A DNA stretch of 64,000 nt from J054 sp963850255. Lineage in GTDB: Bacteria > Pseudomonadota > Gammaproteobacteria > Steroidobacterales > GCA-2729495. The stretch spans positions 1 through 64,000 of the forward strand of contig CAWKLL010000023.1 in NCBI GenBank assembly GCA_963850255.1. The letters are read 5' to 3'. Positions 52,160 to 60,904 of the stretch are shown piece by piece. The position numbers were made by a program, and so were the translations under genes. The notes beneath the pieces were generated by a model. The model did not search any database and had not been told where the DNA came from. It was given only the letters and a program-made list of their open reading frames with translations. Positions within the stretch are counted from its first letter, which is position 1, and every line of letters starts with the position of its first letter.

Positions 52160-53024
52160 CCGGACTGTTTGCAGCGCCGGCCACTACCGGTAATTCACCT
52201 GGCAGTTCATAGAGCAGCAAGGTCAGGCACTTGGCCGAACCACCGGCCTTGAGAAACTCATCCAGTGCGTGCTGATGCACGCTGAAACCTGCCGTGGCCA
52301 GTTGTTGCCGCAGCGGATCTGAGACCGCATGCAGAAAAATATCGCTGCCAAGGTTCACAGCATTGCAGGCGAACTGACCGGCATCCGCTTCGCTAACGAC
52401 GATACGTTTGTGTTTGCCGACCCGGGATTCGATCTTGCGCAGTGATTCGGCATCGAAGGCGGCGGGGAAATACATCAGCCAGCCGTTTTCCAGCACCGTC
52501 AGGCAGGTATCGATGTGGTAGAAGCGCGGGTCGACAAGTTTCAGCGTCAACACCTCGCGATCGAAACAGCGTGCCAGGTGTGCGTATGCCGTAGCTTCGG
52601 TGCGCGGCCCGGCTGATGTCCACAGCCACTCGCCGCTGCTGTCCAGCAGGCAATCTCCCTGGCCTTCAAAACCGACCTTGTCGGGCAGATCGTAGAGCGT
52701 GAATCCCTGGCTGCGGAACCAGCGCTTGAAATGGACTTCCTCGCCACGCCGTTCCAGGGGCATGAAGTGACTGGGTACCGCATTCGCGCCGATACTGAGT
52801 CCTGCGTTGGCCGTAAACACCATATCCGGCAGGCCATCTTCGGGCGGTAGCTCATGCACCTGAACGTGCTCGGCCAGGGCATCGCGCAGGCGGGCCCATT
52901 GCCGTTGCGCGCGCTGCAGGTCGAGCTGGCCGAGGTTGCCGGCCATCCAGGGATTGATCACGTAGTCCACGGCAAAAAATTGTGGCCGGCACATGACCAC
53001 CTGGCTAACGGCGGGCTTAGTCAC
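52149..53024 (-). CDS. amidinotransferase/DDAH-like guanidino-modifying enzyme
   Basis: 291 residues. Pattern of the arginine-deiminase/dimethylargininase fold: MCRPQFFAVDYVINPWM at the N-terminus, GLPDMVFTANAGL (Asp of the active site), FEGQGDCLLD, FYHIDTCLTVL (catalytic His), ACNAVNLG, and GGSAKCLTLLLYE with the nucleophilic Cys near the C-terminus. It probably hydrolyses a guanidino compound such as arginine or a methylarginine, or acts as an amidinotransferase. It lies 39 bases behind the racemase gene on the same strand, so amino-acid turnover is a fair guess. Confidence 0.85.
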   Translation of the reverse strand: MTKPAVSQVVMCRPQFFAVDYVINPWMAGNLGQLDLQRAQRQWARLRDALAEHVQVHELPPEDGLPDMVFTANAGLSIGANAVPSHFMPLERRGEEVHFKRWFRSQGFTLYDLPDKVGFEGQGDCLLDSSGEWLWTSAGPRTEATAYAHLARCFDREVLTLKLVDPRFYHIDTCLTVLENGWLMYFPAAFDAESLRKIESRVGKHKRIVVSEADAGQFACNAVNLGSDIFLHAVSDPLRQQLATAGFSVHQHALDEFLKAGGSAKCLTLLLYELPGELPVVAGAANSPVTA

Positions 53025-53063
53025 GATCGATTCTTACGGGCGTCGTTGCTATCTGCTTGCTGG

Positions 53064-53744
53064 TCATGCAACTAACTGCTCAAGATATTGATAACCGGCA
53101 ACCATGGGTTCGATGACCGGGATGCCGTCGTCTGCCAGCAGTGCAGCAACCGGCTGCATGCAGGTGCAGCCAAGGACGATGACATCCGCGTTTTCAGTTT
53201 CCAGTGCGCGCCGGCAGGCGGCCCGAATGCTGGCCATGGAGGTGATGCTGCACGCTTGCATCTGCCGCACGAAATTGTCCGGCTGATCGAGGCTGGCGAG
53301 TTGCTCATCGGCCGAGAGGTGGTGAATCGCGACGCAGTCTTCCTCAGCGGCACTTTGGCCGAGGATGGCTGCATAAATAAAGCCGAGCGATGGAGGCCAG
53401 ATAGTGACGATGGCGAAGCGTTGCCCGGCGCTGGTGGCTGCGCGAATGGCGGCTTCGCCCGAGCCCGTCACCGGTACCCCGGCGGCAGCGCGGAGCTCGG
53501 CCAGTCCGTAGTCACCGACGGTATTGATATACAAGCCCGCATAGCCTGCCTGTTCTGCAGCCAGCCCCGCTTGCAGATAGGCCTGCGCGCAGGTCTCGCG
53601 AGCAACGGGCGAGTCTGGAAAAACCAGGCCTGGCACGCCGAACAGTTCCGGGCGACAGGTTCCTGCCGCGTCACTGATCGGCAAGGGTATGGCGGCGTCG
53701 GGAATATCCGCGTCGCCGGTGCCGAGAATGGCCAGTTTTTTCAT
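53064..53744 (-). CDS. Asp/Glu/hydantoin racemase-superfamily protein
   Basis: 226 residues. KKLAILGTG at the N-terminus, YAGLYINTVGDYGLAELR, FAIVTIWPPS, and VIVLGCTCMQPVAALL near the C-terminus. Family enzymes use two cysteines. The second is present (GCTCM), but where the first is expected (before the conserved D of GDYG) the sequence is INTVGD with no cysteine. It could therefore be a maleate-isomerase-like or decarboxylase-like variant, or a protein with altered chemistry. Upstream gene of the pair with the amidinotransferase; divergent from the GST. Confidence 0.8.
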   Translation of the reverse strand: MKKLAILGTGDADIPDAAIPLPISDAAGTCRPELFGVPGLVFPDSPVARETCAQAYLQAGLAAEQAGYAGLYINTVGDYGLAELRAAAGVPVTGSGEAAIRAATSAGQRFAIVTIWPPSLGFIYAAILGQSAAEEDCVAIHHLSADEQLASLDQPDNFVRQMQACSITSMASIRAACRRALETENADVIVLGCTCMQPVAALLADDGIPVIEPMVAGYQYLEQLVA

Positions 53745-53851
53745 CGCAGAGGTATCCTTTGACCCGATCGAGCATAGCAGGGGAGCCTGGCCGGACTGTA
53801 GTGCCCAGCGGGTATGATGTGATCCGCCGGTTGCCGGTAGAGAGATCTTTT

Positions 53852-54535
53852 ATGCGCCTTGAGTTGATCGGTGATTCGGCCTCGCCGTATGTCACGCGCG
53901 TTGTTTTGTGCGCGCGCCTGAAAGGCCTGCAACTGGAACGTCCTGCGGTGCCGGGCGGCAATCCGCGCTCGGCGCAGTATCACCAGATAAACCCGCTGGG
54001 CAAAGTGCCGGGCTTGCTGGTGGATGGCGAAATGCTGGCGGAGTCCGAGGTGATCTGCGAATTTCTGGAGGATGCTTTTCCTGCGCCGCCTTTGTTGCCC
54101 GATGATCCGCGTCAGCGCGCGACTTCGCGACTGGTCTCGCGAGTCGTAGATCAGTACCTCTCGCCGTATTTTCGCTTTATGCTCCCGCAGCTGGATCCGG
54201 TGGGTCGTGATTCAGCCGCGGTGGCGGAATTTGCCGGCGTCTACAGCAAAGCCTTTAAAGCCCTGGACTTTTACATGGGCCCCGGTCCGTTCTGTGTAGG
54301 CGCGGAGCCAACGCTCGGCGACTGCGCCCTGGGCCCGTATATCACCCTGCTCAAGCAGCTGGGCTTTCCTGACTTCGTCGAGATTCCCGACCCGACGGCG
54401 TCCGGCGGGCGTTTGCAGGACTGGTGGCTGGCCTTACAGGCGCACGCAGACTGCCGCGCGGTTCTGGATGAATATGCCGTGGCAGTGACGGATTTTCTGT
54501 CAGCTAACCGCGCCACGATTACCCGGCACGGTTGA
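53852..54535 (+). CDS. glutathione S-transferase
   Basis: 227 residues from ATG 53852; an upstream in-frame codon at 53759 adds unrelated sequence. The thioredoxin-like N-terminal domain has GDSASPYVTRVVLCARLKGL (candidate catalytic Ser), NPLGKVPGLLVDGEMLAESEVICEFLEDAF (cis-Pro and the ES motif that binds the glutathione gamma-Glu). The C-terminal helical domain contains the capping motif GAEPTLGDCALGPYI. Member of a bacterial zeta/beta-like group; substrate unknown. Divergent from the racemase gene. Confidence 0.9.
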   Translation: MRLELIGDSASPYVTRVVLCARLKGLQLERPAVPGGNPRSAQYHQINPLGKVPGLLVDGEMLAESEVICEFLEDAFPAPPLLPDDPRQRATSRLVSRVVDQYLSPYFRFMLPQLDPVGRDSAAVAEFAGVYSKAFKALDFYMGPGPFCVGAEPTLGDCALGPYITLLKQLGFPDFVEIPDPTASGGRLQDWWLALQAHADCRAVLDEYAVAVTDFLSANRATITRHG

Positions 54536-54599
54536 AGCATGTCTGCCAGCGCACACAGGGTAGTATCAGGTCTGGCCATCATCGCCACAGGAGTTGTCT

Positions 54600-55889
54600 A
54601 TGTTCGCCACCCGATCCGGACTTTGCGTTGCCCTGATGGGCAGTGCCTTGTTTTTCGCCGCGTGTACAGAAGCCGAAATGCACGCCGGACTGACTGATGC
54701 CGACATGGGCCTGAACCTGCCCATCAAGCTGTATAGCGAGGCTGAAGAGGCGCTCTACCAGGAGCGGTTCGATCGGCTGATGGGCGGCCGCGGCAATACC
54801 GGCGAAGGCTTGAAGCTGTATGACATCATGGAGCCGGTGGCCGGCACGCCGCAGCCTGAAGCGCTGCCCATGGCTGCTCAGGCACAGATTCCCGCAGCCG
54901 CGCTGAACAGTGCGCGCGAGTATGCGGCGGCGAATAATTCCACCGCGCTGATCGTCTGGCAGGGCGGGGAAGTGCAGTTGGCCGAGTACTTCGGCAACAA
55001 CGATGCCGCCACGCCGCTGGTGTCGCGTTCGCTGGCTAAACCGATCACCGTGCAGGCCGTCGGGCGCGCCATTGTGCTCGGCAAGATCAAGTCGCTGGAC
55101 CAGCCGGTGGCAGACTTTATCGAAGAGTGGCGAGGCACCGAAAAAGCAAAGATCCTGGTGCGGCACTTGCTGGATATGCGCAGCGGCTTATTGCCGCAGG
55201 CACCGGCCACGCAAGCCGAGAGCATTCTCAATCGCGCCTATCTGCACCCGCGCCACGATGACATCATCATTAACGAGTACCCGCTGGTTGCTGAGCCGGG
55301 TAGTGTTTATGAGTATTCCAATGCCACCTCCGACCTGGTGGCGATACTGATCGAGCGGGCCACGGGTGTGCGCTATGGCGAATGGGTCTCCGAGCAGGTG
55401 CTCTCGCCCATCGGCGCGCCCGGCGGCGAAATCTGGACCACGCGCAAGGGCGGGCTGGCGCATGCCGGCTGCTGCATCCTGCTACCGGCCGAAGCCTGGC
55501 TGCGCATGGCGATATTGTTACTGCAGGACGGCGTCTGGGAGGGTCAGCGGCTGCTGCCTGAAGGCTACGTCGCCCAGGTGCGCACGCCTACGCCGCAGAA
55601 TCCGTACGCCGGCATGGGCGCGTATATCGGTAAGCCCTACGTTGAACGGCGCGGTGCGGCGAATCCGCAGCGTTTCCCGACTTTAGGTACGTATCACAGC
55701 GAGCCCTACCTGGCGGATGATCTGTTTTTGTTTGACGGTAATGCCAACCAGGTTGTTTACATCATTCCGTCCCGGCAACTGATTGTTTTGCGGCTGGGCA
55801 CGCCGCCGCCGAAAGATCCGGGCTGGGACAATGCTTACTTGCCGAACCTTATTCTGCGCGCAATGCCGGCAGGCAGCGCCGGCAACTAA
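54600..55889 (+). CDS. serine beta-lactamase-like hydrolase, probable lipoprotein
   Basis: About 429 residues from ATG 54600 (CAGGAG 6 bases upstream). N-terminal leader with SALFFAAC, a probable lipobox. The penicillin-binding-protein/class C fold shows RSLAKPI (SxxK nucleophile, near residue 145), YEYSNA (YxN) and a C-terminal PSRQLIVLRLG strand where KTG-like residues would be. Members of this family are esterases, transesterases or peptidases rather than true beta-lactamases. Substrate unknown. Convergent with a small membrane protein gene. Confidence 0.85.
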   Translation: MFATRSGLCVALMGSALFFAACTEAEMHAGLTDADMGLNLPIKLYSEAEEALYQERFDRLMGGRGNTGEGLKLYDIMEPVAGTPQPEALPMAAQAQIPAAALNSAREYAAANNSTALIVWQGGEVQLAEYFGNNDAATPLVSRSLAKPITVQAVGRAIVLGKIKSLDQPVADFIEEWRGTEKAKILVRHLLDMRSGLLPQAPATQAESILNRAYLHPRHDDIIINEYPLVAEPGSVYEYSNATSDLVAILIERATGVRYGEWVSEQVLSPIGAPGGEIWTTRKGGLAHAGCCILLPAEAWLRMAILLLQDGVWEGQRLLPEGYVAQVRTPTPQNPYAGMGAYIGKPYVERRGAANPQRFPTLGTYHSEPYLADDLFLFDGNANQVVYIIPSRQLIVLRLGTPPPKDPGWDNAYLPNLILRAMPAGSAGN

Positions 55890-55913
55890 ATCTTCGCACC
55901 AGGCTGTCGTTGT

Positions 55914-56456
55914 TTAACCCGACGATGGCCCGGCCCGTTGCGCAGCACCGGCGCCGCCGCCGGCATCCCAACGCATCTGGTTGGGCATGCCGCTGTAGTG
56001 CACCCAGATGTTAATGACCCAGAGCACAATCAGCAGCCAGAGTGTGGCTAACACCAGCGCGCCTTGTCCTTCGGCAACGGCCAGGCCGCGTTCCAGTTGC
56101 AGCAGTCGCCAGGGTAGATAGAAGCAGGGCACGGCAACCCAGATCGGGCTGCGCAGGCGGATGCAAACCAGTTCTGTGGCGATCTGGATGGCGAACATGG
56201 CGAAGTAGGGCCCGAAAGCCAGCAACGCCAGTTGGCTGCGACCCTGCACCAATAGCACAACGACGACCAATAGCGGCACGACGCCGCCGACAAACCAGAT
56301 CACCTTAAACCAGCGCTTGAACCAGTTAGGCCACGGCGTTCTCGGGCCGGTGAATGCCGGCCCATCGGCGTAGCGTCGCCAGCCCCAGTACAGTCCGGGC
56401 AGGGTCAAAACAAAAAATACCAGGTTCTCCAGTATCAGCTGGGTTGCGGTGGGCAT
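55914..56456 (-). CDS. integral membrane protein of unknown function
   Basis: 180 residues with about four membrane segments (NLVFFVLTLPGLYWGW; VIWFVGGVVPLLVVVVLLV; LALLAFGPYFAMFAIQIATELV; GALVLATLWLLIVLWVINIWVHY). I recognise no family. Divergent from the alpha/beta hydrolase at 56549. Confidence 0.65.
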   Translation of the reverse strand: MPTATQLILENLVFFVLTLPGLYWGWRRYADGPAFTGPRTPWPNWFKRWFKVIWFVGGVVPLLVVVVLLVQGRSQLALLAFGPYFAMFAIQIATELVCIRLRSPIWVAVPCFYLPWRLLQLERGLAVAEGQGALVLATLWLLIVLWVINIWVHYSGMPNQMRWDAGGGAGAAQRAGPSSG

Positions 56457-56548
56457 GCGCTTTGCCTCGCGTTGCTTTCTGTGGAATTGCCGTTAATGTA
56501 CTCAAAAGCGCGACGGCTCGCGCAGTCAATCCTGATCGGGGTTTATTC

Positions 56549-57412
56549 ATGCTGGTTACGGACAACGGAGAACGGCGCGGCTATGTCGATACCCGCGCCG
56601 GGCAGGTTCACTATCGTGAGTGCGGTAGTGGTCCGGGCGTCGTGTTGCTGCACTGGACGCCGGGCACCAGTCACCAATATGCCAACGTGTTGCCTGCGCT
56701 CGCGGCGGCCGGTTATCGCGCCGTGGCGCCCGATCTGCCAGGTTTCGGATTTTCCTGTCGGCGCGCCGGGCATTGGCGCATCGAAGACTTTGCCGCCAAC
56801 CTGGGCGAGTGCCTGGATGCCTGGGGGCTCGACCAGGCGGTGCTCTGGGGCGGACACATGGCGGCGGAAATCGTCCTGCAGACGGCGCTGGATCAACCGG
56901 GGCGGGTGCCGCTGTTAATACTCGACGGTACCCCGGCCTGGGACGAGGAAACCCGGCGAAGCATTCTTGCCCAGGCCAAACCGGCCGATCCTTCGCCACG
57001 GGAAGACGGCACTCACCTGGCAGATTTGTGGCAGCACCTGGTCTGGGAGCTCGGACTGTGGCGTCCCGGGCAGGCATTCGATGCCGAGCTGGGTGGCTTT
57101 GCCATGCGCTTGCTGGCTTCACGCATGCTGGCGGATTTTGACTGGCGCCCGGCGCAGACTTTGCTGGAGTATCCCTGTCCCGACGCACTGGCCCGCCTTA
57201 GTGTTCCGCTGCTGGCGCTGACTGCCGAGCAGGATCCGCTAAATAGCTGTCATGCCAGGGTGCTCGAAACGCAGCCGCTGGCTTTTCAGCACAGCTATGC
57301 CGGTGGGCATCCGCTGCACGATGCATCACGCGTGGATGAATACCTGGCGCCCGTGCTGTCGCGACTGCAGGCGCTGAATATCGTTTCATCAACTACGGCG
57401 TCGGCGTCATGA
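56549..57412 (+). CDS. alpha/beta-hydrolase-fold protein with His at the nucleophile position
   Basis: 287 residues from ATG 56549. The fold is clear: GQVHYRECGSGPGVVLLHWTPGTSHQYANVLPALAAAGYRAVAPDLPGFGFS, a cap region, PLLALTAEQDPL (acid) and AGGHPLHDAS (catalytic His). The nucleophile elbow reads LWGGHMAAEIVL: aligned with the usual GxSxG, histidine replaces the serine and Ala replaces the last Gly. The protein may not be a standard hydrolase. Its stop overlaps the start of the PhyH gene (ATGA), so the two are translated together and probably act on one compound. Confidence 0.82.
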   Translation: MLVTDNGERRGYVDTRAGQVHYRECGSGPGVVLLHWTPGTSHQYANVLPALAAAGYRAVAPDLPGFGFSCRRAGHWRIEDFAANLGECLDAWGLDQAVLWGGHMAAEIVLQTALDQPGRVPLLILDGTPAWDEETRRSILAQAKPADPSPREDGTHLADLWQHLVWELGLWRPGQAFDAELGGFAMRLLASRMLADFDWRPAQTLLEYPCPDALARLSVPLLALTAEQDPLNSCHARVLETQPLAFQHSYAGGHPLHDASRVDEYLAPVLSRLQALNIVSSTTASAS

Positions 57413-58272
57413 GCATCGTCACGCAGGCACATCGCGATACCTACAACGAGCTGGGTGCTGTGCGCATTGAGGGCGCAATGGACCCGGCTTCCCTCGACTT
57501 TGCCACGCAGCTTATCGATCACATCATTATGGAATTGCGTGCCGGACGCGTTGCACCACGCAGCCAGCCGGACCCGGTATTCAAAGATATTTTTTTCGAA
57601 GACCATGATGGTTATATTCGCCTGGTCAATGCCATGCCGCGCTTTCCGCAGCTGCGCGACTGGCTGTTATCCACACCCGCGGCACAAACCGTTGCTGATT
57701 TGATCGGCGCGGACAGTCTGCGTATATGGCTGGACGGGACTTTTTCCAAGACCGGCAGCGACGAAAAAACTGCAACGCCCTGGCACAACGATGAGTGCAC
57801 CTTCAGTTTTCAGGGCGAGCATTTACCGTCGTTGTGGATTGCCTTGTCGGATGTGGACGAAAATAACTCGCCGCTGATTACCCTGAGCGGTTCGCATCGC
57901 GATACGCATCGCTATCACTCGCCATTCTCTCCTCAGGATGTGGCGGCGCCGGCCGAGTTCAGGCCCTGGTCAGAACTGCTGCAGCGGGTTGCCGCCGAAG
58001 ACGCCGATGTTCAGCAATGGACGGCAAAACGCGGCGATGTGCTGGTGATTCATCCCAGGACTATTCATGCGTCGTTGCCGCGGCGCTCGCCCGTTGAAGG
58101 ACGGCGGCTGGCGCTCACCGTGCGCTGGGTCGGCAGCGATGTCGTGTGGTTGCCCACGCCGCTAACGCGCCTGGCGCCCTTCGATGAAAACCCGGCCATG
58201 GTCGAAGGCGAAGCGCCGCCCGAGGCATTGTTTCCGGTGGTTTGGCGGCGCGGCAGCCACCAGGGTGTTTAG
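57409..58272 (+). CDS. phytanoyl-CoA dioxygenase (PhyH)-family protein
   Basis: 287 residues. Fe(II)/2-oxoglutarate oxygenase of the PhyH type: TPWHNDECTF supplies the HxD iron ligands near residue 125, and GDVLVIHPRTIHAS the distal His, followed by RRLALTVRWVG with the 2-oxoglutarate-binding Arg. LRIWLDGTFSK precedes the HxD as in the family. Hydroxylates an unknown organic substrate. Coupled to the preceding hydrolase-fold gene; its 3' end overlaps the convergent symporter by four bases. Confidence 0.88.
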   Translation: MSIVTQAHRDTYNELGAVRIEGAMDPASLDFATQLIDHIIMELRAGRVAPRSQPDPVFKDIFFEDHDGYIRLVNAMPRFPQLRDWLLSTPAAQTVADLIGADSLRIWLDGTFSKTGSDEKTATPWHNDECTFSFQGEHLPSLWIALSDVDENNSPLITLSGSHRDTHRYHSPFSPQDVAAPAEFRPWSELLQRVAAEDADVQQWTAKRGDVLVIHPRTIHASLPRRSPVEGRRLALTVRWVGSDVVWLPTPLTRLAPFDENPAMVEGEAPPEALFPVVWRRGSHQGV

Positions 58273-59612
58273 CCTTCCTCACTGCCCGCGATGGCCGCAG
58301 CCGGTGTGGGGCTTTCATCGACTTCCAGCTTGTAGCCGATCAATATCAGCGCGCTCAGTGTGCCGGCCACGGCAGGGATCACCGCTGCACCTATCTGAAT
58401 GGCCAGTACGGCGCTTTCACTTTGTGCCGCGCCGGCCGTGCGGTCGAAGCCCATGGCGCTAAGCAGTGAGCCGACCAGCAGTGGTCCGAAGGCGAAGGCG
58501 GTTTTCTCCACGAAGCTGTAAACGGCGGCAAAGGAGCCTTCGCGGCGCAGTCCGGTGCGGCGAAAATCGTGTTCAATGGCATCAGGCAACATCGACTGTG
58601 CCATCAGCAGGATACCGCCCGTGGCGATGCCGGTAACCAGCGCGCGCAGCAAAAAAACCTGCATCGATTCGCCGGTGGTGGCAAGCAGCCACGACAACAC
58701 CACGGGTACGTAGCAGGCGATGGAAAGCATATAAGTTCTGGGCTTGCCGAAACGGCGGCTGGCAGCCAGCCAGGCGGGCATGGCGGCGATAGTACCGGCT
58801 GTCGAGGCCAGGCCGAACAGGCCCAGTGAAGATTCCGATCGGCCCAGCACGATGGTGACCAGGAACAGCAAGGCGCTCATGGTGCTGGCCACGCCCGTCA
58901 GCTGCAAAAGTTTGGAGCCAATCAAAACCAGAAACGGTTTGTTCTGCAATGCTTCGCGAATCTGCTCGCGAATGCTGTCGCGCGAATGCGTCTGTTCGGT
59001 GAATTCTGCTCGCGCGGTGAAGCGAAAACAGAGAATGGTGGCGACGACGACGATGCCGGCCACGATCCAGGACATCTTGGCAAAGCCTTCGGCGCCACCG
59101 CCAAAGTAAGTCAGTAACGCCGGGGCCGCAGCCGCGCCCGTGAGAATGCCGAAAGAGGTGAACACCACCCGGAACGACATCAGCTTGCTGCGTTCAAACG
59201 GGTCGGTAGTCATTTCTGCCGGCATCGCCAGGTAGGGCACATTGAACATGGTGTAGCCCGTGGCATACAACAACAACGCCCCAATCACATACATGATCTG
59301 GCCCGCGCCGCTTAAGTCGTTCGGTGCGAATAGCATCACCATGGACAAGGCGCTGATCAGGCCGCCGGCCAGCAGGTACGGTCGGCGGCGGCCCAGCGGG
59401 CCGCGTGTGCGATCGCTGATAATGCCCATCAGCGGGTCCGTCACCATGTCGTAGAGTTTGCCGGCAAAAATCAGCAGTCCCGCCAGAGCCGGCTCCATAC
59501 CCAACACGCTGACCAGGTAAAACAGGGTCAAGAAGGTTATCGAGTTGAGCAGCGTTGCCATGCCCAGGGAGCCAACACCCCAGCCCAAACGCAAGCCCAG
59601 GTCGATACTCAT
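58269..59612 (-). CDS. GPH-type MFS symporter (paralogue of the 43354 gene)
   Basis: 447 residues with twelve predicted membrane segments. Signatures: FAGKLYDMVTDPLMGIISDRTRGPLGRRRPYLLAGG, MFNVPYLAMPAEMT, and DFRRTGLRREGSFAAVYSFVEKTAFAFGPLL. These are the same landmarks as in the gene at 43354, so the two are paralogues. Probable cation-linked importer for an organic substrate used by the neighbouring oxygenase or the LysR-controlled operon (inference). Confidence 0.88.
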   Translation of the reverse strand: MSIDLGLRLGWGVGSLGMATLLNSITFLTLFYLVSVLGMEPALAGLLIFAGKLYDMVTDPLMGIISDRTRGPLGRRRPYLLAGGLISALSMVMLFAPNDLSGAGQIMYVIGALLLYATGYTMFNVPYLAMPAEMTTDPFERSKLMSFRVVFTSFGILTGAAAAPALLTYFGGGAEGFAKMSWIVAGIVVVATILCFRFTARAEFTEQTHSRDSIREQIREALQNKPFLVLIGSKLLQLTGVASTMSALLFLVTIVLGRSESSLGLFGLASTAGTIAAMPAWLAASRRFGKPRTYMLSIACYVPVVLSWLLATTGESMQVFLLRALVTGIATGGILLMAQSMLPDAIEHDFRRTGLRREGSFAAVYSFVEKTAFAFGPLLVGSLLSAMGFDRTAGAAQSESAVLAIQIGAAVIPAVAGTLSALILIGYKLEVDESPTPAAAIAGSEEG

Positions 59613-59815
59613 AATTTTTTTACCCGGTCTTTATCGGCAAACTTGCCCGGCACACGCCGGCTTGTGGCAGCTGCCGTGGTCGGCAAGCTCAGGAAAACAC
59701 AGGCGTTCAAATGCATAGCAGCGCTCAAGGCCAAGGCTGGGAATTCAGCAACGCGACAGTCTGGTGTTGTCCGTGTACTGACTGCGGTCGTTCTCTCTGG
59801 CAATGCGAGTCGCTG

Positions 59816-60763
59816 TCAGGAGCCGGTCAGAATTTTCGGCTTTTCGACATCGCCGGTCGTCAAGCTGTCGGGCTCATTAGCCGTCAACTCAACGACCAGG
59901 TCCACAAAGGCCTGCACCACGTTTCGTTGTGCACCCTGGCGCATTAGCAGGCCGGCGTCCACCGTGCCGGCATTCACGGCCGTATCCAGCTCCAGCAAAC
60001 TGCCAGACCGCAGTTCCGTGACCACCATATGCCGCGGCAGGAAGCCAACGCACTCCGTTTGCATCACTGTGGTCTTGATCAGGCGCATGGAGTTGGTCAG
60101 CACGGCCGGTTGGGGCGCGGTCATCTCAGCCTGTTGAAAAAGGCTGGTGAAATAGCCGTGCACGTCGGGCGATTCGAGCAGCAACCATCGGCAGGCGGCC
60201 AACTGTGCCGCACTGACTTTGGGTTGACGTGAGAGCGGGTGGTCCTGGCGGGCGACAAAGACGATTTCGACGTCGGCAATGGGCACATAAGTGAGGCCGG
60301 CCGGCGCATCACGTCGACCCAGTAGCATAAAGGCCAGGTCGATTTCACCGTCGCGAATTTTCGCCGTCAGTGCGGGCGACAAATCCTTGATCACTTTTAG
60401 TCGCACATTGGGCCAGGCCTGGGTAAAGGCAGCGATGGAGCGGGGCAGCAGCGCGTCGACGAAGCTGGGCGTGGTACCAATGGTCAGTTCGGCCGGTGCG
60501 TCGCCACGCATCTCCAGAATCTCGGCAGTGCCGCGTTCCAGTTGCTTGAGCATCGTGCGCGCGTGATCGTAAAAGCTGCGCCCGTAGCGGGTGGGCTTGA
60601 CGCCGCCCGGGCCGCGTTCCAGCAGTGGCGCATCCAGTTCCTGCTCTAGTTTTCTCAGGCCTTTGGTCACCGCCGGCTGGGTGACGGACATCGCTTTGGC
60701 GGCGTCAGTGACGCTGCGGAGCTCAACGGCGTGTACGAAATACTTGAGTTGCTGGATGTCCAA
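59816..60763 (-). CDS. LysR-family transcriptional regulator
   Basis: 315 residues starting at TTG 60763. N-terminal winged helix: MDIQQLKYFVHAVELRSVTDAAKAMSVTQPAVTKGLRKLEQELDAPLLERG, then the linker helix and a periplasmic-binding-like effector domain (AELTIGTTPSFVDALLP; YVPIADVEIVFVARQDHPLS). Divergently oriented to the methyltransferase operon at 60905, the usual setting for a LysR activator that responds to a pathway compound. The 141-base gap holds several inverted repeats. Confidence 0.92.
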   Translation of the reverse strand: MDIQQLKYFVHAVELRSVTDAAKAMSVTQPAVTKGLRKLEQELDAPLLERGPGGVKPTRYGRSFYDHARTMLKQLERGTAEILEMRGDAPAELTIGTTPSFVDALLPRSIAAFTQAWPNVRLKVIKDLSPALTAKIRDGEIDLAFMLLGRRDAPAGLTYVPIADVEIVFVARQDHPLSRQPKVSAAQLAACRWLLLESPDVHGYFTSLFQQAEMTAPQPAVLTNSMRLIKTTVMQTECVGFLPRHMVVTELRSGSLLELDTAVNAGTVDAGLLMRQGAQRNVVQAFVDLVVELTANEPDSLTTGDVEKPKILTGS

Positions 60764-60770
60764 TAAACAA

Positions 60771-60790
60771 CCTATAACAATTGGTTATGG
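60771..60790. promoter_or_regulatory. imperfect palindrome, candidate LysR operator
   Basis: CCTATAAC-AATT-GGTTATGG, directly upstream of the LysR start. Its right half TTGGTTATGG reappears inverted as CCATAACCAA at 60880-60889, next to the methyltransferase start. Confidence 0.5.
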
Positions 60791-60802
60791 AAGAGGGGCT
60801 GG

Positions 60803-60826
60803 CCATGCAATCTACGTATTGCATGG
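60803..60826. promoter_or_regulatory. perfect 9-bp inverted repeat, candidate LysR operator
   Basis: CCATGCAAT, spacer CTACGT, ATTGCATGG. A perfect dyad in the middle of the divergent LysR-methyltransferase gap, of the size of LysR recognition sites. Confidence 0.6.
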
Positions 60827-60904
60827 GATTAAAGCAAATCTGGTCTGGGATCAGAGGCTTTGTGTATAGTTAGTAATACCCATAACCAAATAGCTGAGAA
60901 GACC

